A stretch of 64,000 nucleotides of DNA from Lytechinus pictus (lineage: Eukaryota > Echinodermata > Echinoidea > Temnopleuroida > Toxopneustidae): NCBI RefSeq assembly GCF_037042905.1, contig NC_087254.1:9347103-9411102 (forward strand), read 5' to 3'. This document shows, piece after piece, positions 1 to 11,060 of this stretch (position 1 is the first letter of the stretch; each line of letters starts with the position of its first letter). The notes below the pieces were generated by a model. That model saw only the letters and a program-made list of their open reading frames with translations, ran no database searches and was not told the DNA's origin. A program made the position numbers and the translations under genes.

Positions 1-869
1 TAGAAATATAATGAAACCAAAAAAAAAAAGAAGATTTTATCTCTATTCCATCAAACACGAAACAGTAGGTTTGGAAAATGGAATGGAAATCGATTTTGTT
101 AAGACAATTTGAATCTTAAAGAAAAAAAAAGCAAGGACAAAATGTTCACGAAACAAAACTTAGATTGGTTGCAAATTTGGTAATCTGTTTGTTGATGCAT
201 GATCCATTTTAGCTTACGGCAGTTTGTTGTATATATTTTATTTCCTTTTGGACAAGCATAGCTTTTAAGGATATATTGGTTTTCAATACTTGTGATAAAA
301 AAGTGATATTTTATTTAAATTCTCAAATATCGCAAGAAATAAATTAAGTTTGGGTAAAAAATGAAGAAAACTAATTGTATATTCGAAAATACTCATGCAA
401 CAACAATATGCTGATACATATTGTATTAATATACATGTATACTATTTGTGCTTTTGCAAATGGCCATTGGTAATAGTTAATACTGATTTGAAAAAAATAT
501 CGAAGTCGAAATATACATTTTTTTTTTCATTCTTTGAAATTGTCTGTTTAGGGACGACTGCCATAAAAGAAAGTATTAATTACTTAAATTGGGTTTGGAC
601 ATTTGGCAGTTCTGCTGATTGTTGCATAAGTAATGACTTACATGTATTGATATTACTGTGAAGAGTTGAAATTTAAGGTTCCTTCATTATTATTTTTTAT
701 CCTCTTGAATTTTTGGCCTGTTAAAAAAAAATTCATGCTAGAATTAGAAAGAAAAAAAGGTTCAGAAAGAAAACATAATCGAAGCTTAAAAAACTTGGAG
801 TATATATTGAAAAATGAGGACATTTTTAATGAAGAGGGAATCTTATGTAACAGTAAATTTTGCTAGGTT
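1..869. other. AT-rich non-coding sequence
   Basis: No splice-bounded ORF or recognisable repeat is seen. The short ORFs near 395-866 are AT-driven, Lys/Phe/Leu-rich and lack any family resemblance. Confidence 0.5.
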
Positions 870-1450
870 TATTTATTTAATCTGTACTCTTACATTTGGC
901 TTTCCATACTTTATTGCTTACATTCAACTTGTTTATTTCAACTCATCTCATCCTTCTTTCCATCCTCACAATCCACATACATTGTCATGATCTCATCTTT
1001 CATTCCATCTCCACAATACATCTCACATAGCAACACAGGTTCATTGCATTTCATTCTTTCATTCAGTTTCCCCTCGGTCATGCTTCCTGGTTTTCCATTA
1101 GCTTTCCACTCCACATGGTCTTATTGTTTAATTCTCATTAGGATTCAGTTTAACTCATGATCACCCTTCTCTATTCTCTGATTGGTTCTTATTTTTAAAT
1201 AGGGTTAGTTCATTTTATAGTTCATACCATTTTCCTTGTATTTGATTGGTTGATTTATATGATTATCCAATGTGGGTACACTGGCAGAACTTCCCAGAAG
1301 ATTAGATTGGAAAGTAAAGTCAGTGCTGATCTGGACTTCATCGTGTTCAGTTCTAATTTATTGTGCGTTCACCCTATCTTCAGTTTAATAATTACAGTTT
1401 AATTAAAGTAAGGAGAGCTTTGGAGATTGAATTTACAGGAGAGCATAGGA
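870..1450 (+). repeat. degenerate LTR-like sequence
   Basis: This T-rich stretch has the same style and order of short motifs as the LTR-like inserts at 11978-12636 and 23838-24478 read on their minus strand: a TGATTGGTT block, a CCCAGA(G)ATTA block, then GTTCAGTTCTA..TTTATTG and CTTCAGTTT near the end. Similarity is only partial and no clean ends or target duplication were found. It is probably an old relative of that LTR family. Confidence 0.3.
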
Positions 1451-1683
1451 GACTGAAGTGCAAGAGTTTATGATTTTGGAGTGTACAAACGGTCATGTTA
1501 CAATTGCATTCATCATCTGGCTCTCTGATTAATCCGAAATTCTTGCTGCTGCTCTGTTCCATTTACGTCATATTAGAAAAAAAATTGGAAAATAAATCAA
1601 ACGCGTTCTTCATGCAATCGACGCGTTAACACTCGCGCGTACATCAAATAAACTACCCGATTACGCAACTTGTAAGCAGCTAG

Positions 1684-1754
1684 TGACGTCACCTTAGTGA
1701 ATATAACGCCGCAATTGACAATACAACGCAGTTATATTTACTGAGGTGACGTCA
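1684..1754. promoter_or_regulatory. inverted repeat with two CRE (TGACGTCA) sites
   Basis: Perfect CRE palindromes TGACGTCA lie at 1684-1691 and 1747-1754. They form the tips of roughly 24-bp inverted arms: the left arm continues CCTTAGTGAATATAAC and the right arm reads back CCTCAGTAAATATAAC. The loop is about 23 bp. It could be a small hairpin-forming element or a regulatory module about 0.9 kb upstream of the recombinase-like exons. Confidence 0.45.
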
Positions 1755-2204
1755 ATACCTAGAATATAACAAATGCGATCCTCGCAGCTATGGTCACGTG
1801 ATGGCGTATTGACCTATCACTGATTCGAATCTACATGACCTATGTAATATATCAAAATATTGTTTAAAGCTGGATTCCAAGGTGAAGTCACACACTGCAA
1901 CACCTTTAATGCTGGGTTTTGAAATATGATGCATGTTGTTGCTATGATCCAGTCCAGGGTATGGAAGTCCATAAGAGTTGCCATTCGTTGGTCACACGTA
2001 AGGTCAAACCAGCGCATGCTCAGCTCCATTGATTACCATCATGGCTGTCCAAAATTTATGGGTATGTGGAGAGCTTGTCCTTTCTTGTTCTCTGAACGGT
2101 GAAAATCTTGATCCGGTCATTTCTGAAACATATAAAAGATAAATGAAAACTAAAAATATTGACAAATGTGATTGAGTTTAAATATGATCAGAGATAACAA
2201 TAGG

Positions 2205-2480
2205 GGTTGGATATTCCGATATACTATCAGTCAAATTAAATACGTGGAACACCTCTTGCATAACATGATTCAATATAGAGGCAGTTCTGACTTTGAAATC
2301 AACTGAGACAAATATAAATTATTCACAAAAAAAATTCATATGATCATAAAATACTATTTAAAGTTAGTTGACCCTAAATGACCTTTGACCTTTTATATGA
2401 GACCTGAAACTCCTGCAATAATTGATTATCCCTATGTCCAGTTTTTATTGGTGAATTATCAGATGGTCTACTAACACTTG
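2205..2480 (-). repeat. fragment of the GTCTCACCTGCA/DR1 repeat family
   Basis: The segment carries the family's GTGGAACACCTCTTG end and one monomer with an exact DR1 nuclear-receptor site at 2379-2391 (TGACCTTTGACCT). It matches the 55985-57185 copy and is in the same orientation. Confidence 0.6.
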
Positions 2481-2630
2481 GTCTAATTCACAGTTCACTC
2501 AACTTCCCAACGAAAGGAAAAACTGTATTAATTGGGAACAGTTTGATGTATTAATTTTTATTTCATTTTCAACCTAACAGTTGAAAAATAACACCCAATT
2601 CTTTCATTTCACTAAAGCATCAACGGGAAC

Positions 2631-2830
2631 ATGCAGCATTACGCACCAAAAACGAAGCACAAATATTGGGAGTATCTCAACAAACTTACCCAGTTCCTCG
2701 TCGTATACACCGAAGATACATGCTTTATGGAGAGGAACATACGGAAGGTGTCCGACGCCATTGAATTGTATAAGAAGGGACTATCAGAGGCCATCGGCAG
2801 ACGAGAGGCTGAATCGGGCTATGATAAGTG
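2631..2830 (+). CDS. tyrosine-recombinase-like protein, exon A (N-terminal helical part)
   Basis: The frame encodes about 66 residues beginning MQHYAPKTKHKYWEYLNKL and ending ESGYDK. The charged, helical composition suits the SAM-like N-terminal part of phage-integrase-fold proteins found as multi-exon genes in fish and invertebrates. An upstream in-frame stop lies at 2613, so translation may start at ATG 2631, or the exon may begin at the possible acceptor ending 2617. The donor GTAATT is at 2831. The exon ends in phase 2 and does not join in frame to exon B, so an exon may be missing between them or a small indel exists. Orientation and spacing match exons B to D. Confidence 0.5.
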
Positions 2831-2861
2831 GTAATTTATTTGTATAAATAATTTCAAATAA

Positions 2862-3320
2862 CGGGGTACTCCAGGCTGAATATAATTCGATTTGAAGAGA
2901 TATAGTAAAAACACACAAACGAAACACTGAAATTGTCATGAATACTGATCTAGGAATAACTAAGTTATGACATCAACAAATTTACATAATTTTCATTTCA
3001 ATGCATTCCTGCATTAATATGTAAGAGCAAGCTTACGTTGTCATATTCTATTTTCTATAATCTTGTTATGATGTTATATAATTTTATAATTTGTGTTCAC
3101 CAAAAATAAAAATAAAAATTTCACTACAAATTCATTATACCAACCCATTATACAAGTATAACAAAGTAATGAAAGTTTTTAAGGGAAAATTAATATTGTA
3201 GCAAACAATTCATTCATTCTATAACTAGTACATAAACATAAACTTATCTTTGTGAAATCATGAAATATTAGCTGAAAATCTTACTTGGTTTATTATGATT
3301 TTAAGCCGGAGTACCCCTTT
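2862..3320. repeat. short inverted-repeat element (MITE-like), family GGGGTACTCCAGGC
   Basis: The ends read GGGGTACTCCAGGCT and, inverted, AGCCGGAGTACCCC, and enclose AT-rich sequence without an ORF. The element lies in the intron between recombinase-like exons A and B. A related element is at 31258-31523. Confidence 0.55.
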
Positions 3321-3760
3321 ATTGATTTGGTCTGATTGATCAAACTTTTGAAGCACATTTGAAATGAGCAAAATAATTTAACCTATGTGTAAGTAAATCG
3401 ATATTTATAATGAAAATATCTTGAATCTATAATCTTTGTGATGAAAGTTTGAAAACATGATAAATATGTTGATCGGTGCAATAAGTAAATACAGGATTGG
3501 AATATAACTGTTATGTGAAAATAAATTAAACTTTAAAATGTCATAACTCTTATTTTACCTCCGCATTTGATTAACTTTTCAGCGTTATTCTTTATCCTTC
3601 TTTTCTTTTCAAATTTTTTGTTGGGGAAGACTTGTCCCTTAATGGATGATACATGTATTTCTATCATTTTGTACTTCACATTATTACATTTTAAAATATT
3701 CCATCTTCAAAACATGTATAAGAAAGTACAGGTGTAACCCTAATTATCATTCATATTCAG

Positions 3761-3832
3761 ACAATATTTTAGACCCACAAGACGTGAACAATTTCAAGAG
3801 GAAGATGAAGAAAAGTGCAGAAGCTGCGATAG
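3761..3832 (+). CDS. tyrosine-recombinase-like protein, exon B
   Basis: A 72-nt exon lies between an acceptor TTCATATTCAG and a donor GTAAGA. In the frame that joins to exon C it encodes NILDPQDVNNFKRKMKKSAE and a further AAI. This resembles the segment just before the catalytic domain in recombinase-fold proteins of this group (an LTPxD..F..S.E pattern). It ends in phase 1 and joins exon C in frame. The incoming phase does not match exon A. Confidence 0.5.
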
Positions 3833-3855
3833 GTAAGAGTTTCAAAACAGTGTAG

Positions 3856-4800
3856 TTTTTGTCTCACCTGCATAGCAGAGTGAGACTATAGGCGCCGCTT
3901 TTCCGACGGCGGCGGCGGCGTCAACACCAAATTTTAACCTGAGGTTAAGTTTTTGAAATGACAGCATAACTTAGAAAGTATATGGACCTAGTTCATGAAA
4001 CTTGGCCATAAGGTTAATCAAGTATTACTGAACATCCTGCCTGAGTTTCATGTCACATGACTAAGGTCAAAGGTCATTTAGGGTCAATGAAGTTAGACCA
4101 TGTTGGGGGAATCAACATCAAAATCTTAACCTAAGGTTAAGTTTTTGAAATGTCATCATAACTTAGAAAATATATGGACCTAGTTCATGAAACTTATACA
4201 TAAGGTTAATCAAGTATCACTGAACATCTTGCATGAGTTTCACGTCACATGACCAAGGTCAAAGGTCATTTAGGGTCAATGAACTTTGGCCGAATTGGGG
4301 GTATCTGTTGAATTACCATCATAACTTTGAAAGTTTATGGATCTGATTCATGAAACTTGGACATAATAGTAATCAAGTATTACTGAACATCCTGTGCAAG
4401 TTTCAGGTCACATGATCAAGGTCAAAGGTCATTTAGGGTCAATGAACTTTGGCCAAATTGGGGTATTTGTTGAATTACAGCCATAAATTTGAAAGTGTGT
4501 TGGTCTAGTTCATAAAACTTGGACATAATAGTAATCAAGTATCACTGAACATCCTGTGCGAGTTTCAGGTCACATGATCAAGGTCAAAGGTCATGTAAGG
4601 TCAAAGAACTTTGGCCACGTTGGGGGTATTTTTTGAATTGCCATCATATCTCTATAAGTGTATTGGTCTAGTTCATAAAACGTGGAAATAAGAGTAACCA
4701 AGTATCACTGAACATCTTGTGCGAGTTATAGTAGTTTTCAAAATCAGCACTGCTGCTATATTGAATCGCGTGATGCAGGTGAGACGGCCAGAGGCATTCC
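3856..4800 (+). repeat. GTCTCACCTGCA repeat element with tandem DR1 monomers
   Basis: The left end is TTTTTGTCTCACCTGCATAG followed by GAGTGAGACTATAGGCGCCGC and a GGC-repeat tract. The right end contains GCAGGTGAGACGGCCAGAGG, so both termini share GTCTCACCTGCAT in inverted orientation. The interior is about four or five roughly 160-bp monomers with shared phrases such as CATAACTTAGAAAGT and TTCATGAAACTTGG. Exact AGGTCAAAGGTCA sites lie at 4064, 4256, 4419 and 4581. There is no coding potential. A larger inverted copy is at 55985-57185. Confidence 0.75.
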
Positions 4801-5419
4801 ACTTGTTCTGTATTAGAATGGCTTTCTCCTAGTTGCAAGATCATGCAACACATCCTAACCCTATCCAGGACATTTCGTGTGATAGGTCTGCAAAACAAAA
4901 AGATTAGTATAAAATGTAAACTCCCAATTTATAACAATTTGCAATCTTTTAGAGCTCACTCAGTTTATTAGATGAAAAGTTATGAAAATAGTTTGTATAA
5001 CAATTTATTTGTGGTCTTTAGTGACTCTGAGATAATTAACTTTTAATAATACTTGAATTATGGTTATTTGTGTTCGCTGTTACCCTTTATACGTACTGAT
5101 GCATTATCAAAAACGGGACCAGCCAAGTTTAACTCCGAGTCTCTCTTAATGCTACGAGAAACTATCACCAAATGAAAATGTCTGTAAACACCTGAAAAGG
5201 CATTGTTGAAACACCTGTTAAAAACACAGTATCTTATCGCTAGCTCGTCAGATGGGGTTAAAGCAGGCTTGTACTAAAGCAGGGAGATTCCTATCCTTCC
5301 TAACACATCCCTGATTCAAATATATATTGGATATATCCATCCAGTCTTCTACAGTATTGCGTGCCTGTTTTGTATTGCCCACTTACGGATCCAAATGTCA
5401 CAAACCTAATGACACATAA

Positions 5420-5670
5420 CTCCACAACCGTAAGTCGCTTTTCAACAAAACTTGGATGGTAGATGTACTTAGGCGACCTGCATGTTATGCTGCGGTCGGA
5501 GGTCACATGGTAAGGTCAAAGGTCATTTTCAGGTCAATGTTTACGTTTACATGAAACGCTCTTATGACAAGTGTTATTCCATCCCAGTCATTTCACAATG
5601 AAGTTTCGATACAATTATGTTGCGTGCCCTCACAAATCACGATATTTCTAGTTATTTTCATAAGTGGGTG
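5420..5670 (+). repeat. diverged fragment of the GTCTCACCTGCA/DR1 repeat
   Basis: It contains an exact AGGTCAAAGGTCA at 5513-5525, flanked as in the main copies by GGTCACATGG and GGTCAATG. It ends in GGGTGAGACACAAAATT, resembling the element terminus. Confidence 0.5.
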
Positions 5671-6281
5671 AGACACAAAATTGCCTTTGCCTTGTTAATA
5701 GACATTTAACTCTAAATTATGTGCAAAAATTAGAAAGAATCAAGAAATCAAGAAAAGAGTATGTAAACTTATCACAGGCAATATCTATTTAAATTATGAA
5801 GATGCTAACACTTAAAGATAGACGTGAACAATTATGATATAGAATTGCTGTATCTGTTACCAAAATACAAACACTGTAAAAACTGATTACCAGACTTTTC
5901 ACAATATAGATGCAGGACCTCCCATTTGAAACCTAAATAATTGCTAAAATGCACATTCTCATTTAATTTTCATAGTTTATGCTGTATTTATTGTTTAGTG
6001 TACTGTAAATAATCAAAAAGTAATTGTTTTATGCTCCAGGTACATTTTGTTAATTCATATGCTTTTGTAAATGCATGCATTTTAGTTTTTTAGCTGCAGA
6101 AGGTGTACGATAGTTTTACTTGAAATAAATAAACCATGAAATAAAAATGAAATTAACTCTTACTTAGCTTTTTTCATCGAGGGCCGAGATCATGGGGCAT
6201 CAAAACAGCCCAGTCTATTGAGGGTTTAATTCTCATTTAATTCAAGTCTGTCATTATTGATGTATTCCCAAATCTATGCAG

Positions 6282-6448
6282 AGGCAATAAAAGCAGGCTC
6301 CAACTATTGGAACGATCAAAAAGCAGTAAGGGATTTTCTCCTCGTCGATTTGTTTACGGTGAATGCACAGAGAACCTGTGTAGGTGCAACGGCCACACTA
6401 GAAGAGTATGACGAGAGGAGGGTTGTCGATGGAAAAATCTTGATAAAG
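6282..6448 (+). CDS. tyrosine-recombinase-like protein, exon C (catalytic box I)
   Basis: The acceptor is ATCTATGCAG and the donor is AAG|GTCTAA. The exon joins exon B in phase 1 and exon D in phase 0. It encodes EAIKAGSNYWNDQKAVRDFL then LVDLFTVNAQRTCVGATATL, EEYDERRVVDGKILIK. The N-x-Q-R-x-x segment followed by TLEEY matches the box I arginine region of phage-integrase-fold proteins, where Arg is the first catalytic residue. The fold call rests on recalled family patterns. Confidence 0.65.
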
Positions 6449-6861
6449 GTCTAATAAGTTTCCTTTCTTTTCTAAATAAGTGATTTTGTATATAAACAAC
6501 ATAGTTTAATCAACATCTCTGTCGTGTATAAAAAAATCATCAAATTTCCTGAAACAAGGAAGGTTGTAATTGGAAAACCAAAATCGAACATGAACATTAA
6601 CTGGCAAAAAATTTGTGGATGACTACAAATTTCCCAATGTAAATTAAACCTAATTCCTTAAATATGTCACAGTTTTCCGGAAGAAGAAAGTAAAATAACA
6701 CTGAAGTGTGAATATTTTGATTTTTAATGTATTTCATAGTATGATTTTTGCACACTGTATTTCAAAATTTCACAAAAAATGCTTTTCTTTTTTTAATAAC
6801 ATTGTTGACTATAAGAAATGTATGATGATTTCACCCCCAAAAATGATCCTTTATGTTACAG

Positions 6862-7116
6862 GTCAAAGAACATAAAACTGCGTGGAAATGGGGCCCAGCG
6901 GATGTTTTTTTCAGTAGGGAGGCTTATCCCATATTGCAATTTCATGTCGAAAAAATAAGAAGGGCAAGAGAGTCATCAAAAGATGCCAACCTCTTCGTGA
7001 GTGTTAATGGAGGGGTAATCAACGATGTTGGGAACATCATAGACACTTGCTGGGGAACATTAGGGTACAACGGGAGATTCTTCCCACGCACTCTTAGAGA
7101 GACCGTCGCAACCAAG
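6862..7116 (+). CDS. tyrosine-recombinase-like protein, exon D (catalytic Lys and box II)
   Basis: The exon is 255 nt (85 codons), phase 0 at both ends, with acceptor TTATGTTACAG and donor AAG|GTAACT. It starts VKEHKTAWKWGPADVFFS, which fits the beta-hairpin Lys segment of tyrosine recombinases. It ends GRFFPRTLRETVATK, which lines up with the box II pattern P-H-x-L-R-H-T-x-A-T. The box II Arg is kept, but the usual His is Arg and the second His is Glu. The exon with the nucleophilic Tyr is not found downstream, so the gene is partial here. A domesticated, possibly non-cleaving recombinase fold is the likeliest reading. Confidence 0.65.
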
Positions 7117-7243
7117 GTAACTTGTTGTCGTTGAAGTAAGGGTGATTACACCCCTTCCCCAATAAATATCTACAGTAGTAAGACTCATGTTTCCCCATTT
7201 TTAAGCGCATGTAAACAGTTTAGTGTCGATGAGGACAAGGTTG

Positions 7244-7922
7244 TTTTACAATCAGGGTACACTAAGCTGTCTCACTGGACTAGAAAAAAAAGTTCCTTTG
7301 TTTTTCCTCAATTTTAAAGTGTGTGTTGTAAACAGGTGACATGATATTTATTTCAAATTATGAGGCATAAGGTCATCAACTAATTATTTTACAGGGGTTC
7401 AATATTTTAACTACACGTGCAGTCAATTGCTTCATTTTTCGGAGAGGACACTTTTGGACAGAAATGGACATGACAACATTGGAACGTGTCCTTTCTGAAA
7501 ATAAGTGGACTTGGGCAAAGTGAACATTCTAAGTTTGTTGCATATATACCAGCGTTCTTGTACACAAAAACATTATCAATCAAGTAACATCTAACTATGA
7601 GTAAAAACGCCGAATTCGGAGAGGACACTTATGGCACCCCATTTTTAGTTATTGGTTAAACAATGCCTAATTATTACTGATGATAAAGATGCGAGTGCTC
7701 GAAATTTGAAAAAATGTGATGAGATAGTAATTTTAGTCCTAAAATGAAAAATATAGTAAATTTCCAGAAGAAAACATGTATTTCAATAAAAGAAAGTTCT
7801 CCTGCGGGTTGCTCTAACAGTGCCTAACAGCTTGCCATCATTGATTTGAGATTACAGTACACATATTTCTTTTTTATGGTGCACAGAAGGCAATTTTTGG
7901 AAAAAGTACCCTGATTGTAAAA
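7244..7922. repeat. MITE-like element, family TTTTACAATCAGGGTAC
   Basis: 17-bp terminal inverted repeats TTTTACAATCAGGGTAC and GTACCCTGATTGTAAAA bound 679 bp of AT-rich sequence without a supported gene. A diverged copy with the same interior (CGGAGAGGACA, TTGTTGCATA, AACATTAT.AATCAAGTAA) is at 42212-42962. Confidence 0.65.
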
Positions 7923-9795
7923 TAACCCGACACCAATTTTCTCAAATAATGTATGTATTTTAAGTTGTTCAGATTGAGTATAAATCAGCTTTGATTACTT
8001 GTAACTTTACTAATGTAGCTTGGATTATAGCGAGCGCTACAGTTGAACTTGGAGTCGAGTTCGGTCAATATTAAACAGTATTATCATTTTTAAACCCACT
8101 ATAACGTATCCCTGGAAATCGCTTTGGACGTTAATCACATGCCTTTAGTTGTAAATCATTGAAATACATGAATATTCAATAATAATATCCTAAAATTTAC
8201 CGAAACAGTCAAGAAAATTGTAGACTCGCATGTCGGACTGAGACTGAATATACAAGCAGAAAAAAAAAATCGCATTGCCAATTTAGCTGCATACACAGAT
8301 CGTTCTTAGTTCGCCGAAAAGCTGCACTGTGGGTCTGTATTATGCTGAAAATATGTATCTATAACTGTTTTATTCATAATGAAAAATTGAAAACAAACAT
8401 AAAATAGTCTTGATAGAATTCTGGAATGATAGCATAACATTTCGACTTGGACTAATTTTAAGAAATGATAGCAATTCCTTTTCTAAAGTGACAAGATGTA
8501 TAGATTCCATTAACATGATTTAAGAACAAGGCAGATTGTCCTTTTATGAATGCATTTTTTCTGGCCCTGCATTTCGATCTTTGTGTTTTTGTGTCTGTGT
8601 GTAGTTAAAGAGAGAGAGAGAGAGAGAAATTGAGGGGGTGAGAGGAGAGAGAGAAATAAGAGATTATACAGTGAAAAGAAAAATAGAGACGGAGAAAGAG
8701 GGAAAGATAAGCTTGATGTAAATGCATAATATTAATTTTGGTAAAGATCAATTTATGCATATCAAGCATAAATTAATAATCACACAAATCATATTGAAGT
8801 AGAATAGAAATTATACAAGTGAGTGAATGTAGGCAGGAGTGAATATGGGGGCCAGGCCATGAGACATACTTAATCAATTTATCAATTTATTTTTGATTCA
8901 GCCAGCAGATTCAAAGCTGCAACGGACATGATCGTTCCATTGCCCGGCCCAACTCGGTAACTAGCTCACACTGAACAAAGCGAAGACTGTCAATCATGTC
9001 GATCAACTGATGCACTTACATAGCTCTTCGGTAACCAGATGAGTTAGGAATATCATGATTTCCCAACTAAAGGTAAACAAAATTTATCCATGGAAAAATA
9101 TGAAAGCTTAATTATGTTGTGCAGATTCTAGAAATAGGGTACATGAGGAATATTAACTTACCAAGGCCTAAATAATATTCCCATATATTTCTCATGGTCT
9201 TCAGATGGCCCTGGCTAGGCATCTTTCCCTCAAATTATGTTCACGTGCATCTTATTCTGAGGTTGCGCATGGAGCTGGAGCTACTACTAGTAGTACTATC
9301 TAGCTCCATGGGTTGCATATGGGTACTACATTTCCTAAAGCACGGTATCGGTACAGTTCATCGTCACCAATGCATTACTCATGGAATTGTACGATAACTG
9401 GAAAACTATTGATAAACTGCGTTTTGACGTAATTATATTTGTTATCACCTGAAAACGATCTTTGTTCATTTGATTATACAATATTTTCGTTATGAATTAT
9501 ATATTTTTATTTCTTTTATAATGGTTATGGGTTTTTATCAGATTTATATTCTTAAATCTGTAAATAATGTGCCAACTTAAGTCCGAATTTCAAAATTAAT
9601 AACCACATGTCATAAAGCCTTAATCGCGCATAGCTAGCTTTGTCTAAACAAACTATTGCACAAGATCGTCGATTGTGCACGAGAATCTGTTTACTATGGT
9701 GGCAATCATCGTATTGTTTCTGTTGTAAGTTTTGCCTATATCACCCACAATAATTCTAAAAATAAGTATAAAAAAACCCGGAGCATTCGGCGATT
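7923..9795. other. no gene recognised; (GA)n microsatellite at about 8607-8660
   Basis: AT-rich sequence with a GAGAGAGA run near 8607-8660. The more GC-rich stretch 8900-9050 has no frame with both splice sites and a recognisable product. The missing last exon of the recombinase-like gene was looked for here and not found. Confidence 0.4.
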
Positions 9796-10093
9796 AATTC
9801 TTGGTCGGCTTGGCGGATTTAATGCTTATTTGGCCCTTCCTGGCCTATTCGTGCAGGCGTTCCACAGTCTTCTTCAAAGCCGTCTGGCATACAAACGTGT
9901 CTCATCGATGTACTATCCCTTGTCGTACTAGTGCTAGGTCTACCTGCTGAATCCATGGAAGGGAACGGTATGGGTGATTGTTCATCAGTGGGATCCTTTT
10001 GGCCATCACTGTCATCGTTGCGGATCGTCTGTACCGCCTTGTCCCCATCTGAAGGGGCGTGACGCACATCAATCCTATGGATGCTTATTTCAT
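9796..10093 (-). pseudogene. Merlin-associated segment, truncated copy
   Basis: Reading down the minus strand from the transposase domain at 10094, this part matches 11091-11400 and 20695-21025. One frame encodes SMDSAGRPSTS and SMRHVCMPDGFEED; another starting after a TATGCCAG acceptor-like site gives a Lys-rich ALKK..ERLHEK stretch seen in all copies. The copy stops abruptly at about 9796. Confidence 0.45.
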
Positions 10094-11060
10094 CTACTCC
10101 GGGTCCCTGTTTAAAGGTGTCAAAGAGCGGCCTTGGTACTGGCTCGGAAGGCCAATCCCTGAAAAGATTTGGGCCAACAGAGAGAAGAACTGTCTGTAAA
10201 TGTTGGACAGTCTGGGGCCTTTATGAAAGTTTCTCCACATTACTTCCGATAGATGGGCCTCGAAGTTCTCAGTACTTGTCCCGTGAATATGATGGAAATG
10301 GGCCTTGGCATGGGCCCAACTGCCCTCTATGAAGTTAGTATCCACTTCAATGATTTCGTCCGTCTCTACGTTTCTGTATTTCTTCTTGAAGCTTTCTGTG
10401 AGAATTACTGTCAAGTGTTTGTATCCTTCCTCGTTAAGCTTCCTGTGTCCTACCCATACGTTGGTATATATCGTGCTCCCTGGAGCAACATGACGCCGGA
10501 TGATCATCAGTGTTTCAGTGCGCCGGTTCTGTACGGGATATAATATGCATTTCCCGGAATTTCTTTCTGCCAGTCCGACAACCCAAATTCTCTCTTGGCC
10601 TCTTGGGTTACTGCGATGATACTTTATCTTCCGGCCAAATAGGCTTTCATCGATTTCTACAATACCATGAAATTGGTAACCTCCCATCACCACTTCCTCT
10701 CATGTCCATTGAACAAATAATTCCTGCAAGTACTGCGCCCAAGTGCATGCTGTGGAATACGCTATTCCACCTTTCTGGGCACATACTTTAAGCAGATGAT
10801 CATCAAGGAAATTAACGATAAACATCAAGACATCTGGAATTATATGATGCATTTTACTGAAGAAAGATGATATCGTAGAGTCTATACCTGCGTTGTACTC
10901 TTGAGAAAGAGCTTTTATCAACGTCGATTCGAGGCTTCTGTAGCTTGCATGCTCTCGGAGCTCGGAGAGAATACATTGCGAAAGGTACCGTACCGGAACG
11001 TCTCCACACAAATCGCAACCTTTTGTGGATGTGCGGTCAAGCGTGACCCGCCTCGGTAAT
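10094..11060 (-). pseudogene. Merlin (ISXO2-like) transposase relic, copy 1
   Basis: The minus-strand frame 10693-10094 encodes about 200 residues of an ISXO2-like DDE domain: GIVEIDESLFGRK (first catalytic Asp), ERIWVVGLAERNSGKC, GYKHLTV, then NFIEGSWAHAKAHFH (acidic third position). Directly upstream, 11011-10700 gives SFFSKMHHIIPD and KGGIAYSTACTWAQYLQELF, the helical region before the catalytic core. At the second catalytic position it has TNVWVGH where copy 4 (near 23625) reads TDGWVG, so it is probably inactive. A stop separates the two frames, and the N-terminal zinc-ribbon part is replaced by another Merlin-associated segment (CGDVPVRYLSQC), making it chimeric. Confidence 0.75.

Noticed and set aside
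395-866. Two plus-strand ORFs near the left edge
   Set aside because: AT-driven composition and no splice or homology support.
8900-8955. Candidate last exon of the recombinase-like gene (frame with SRFKAATDMIVPLPGPTR before GTAACT)
   Set aside because: It lacks the expected region around the catalytic Tyr, and the phase from exon D does not fit the acceptor.
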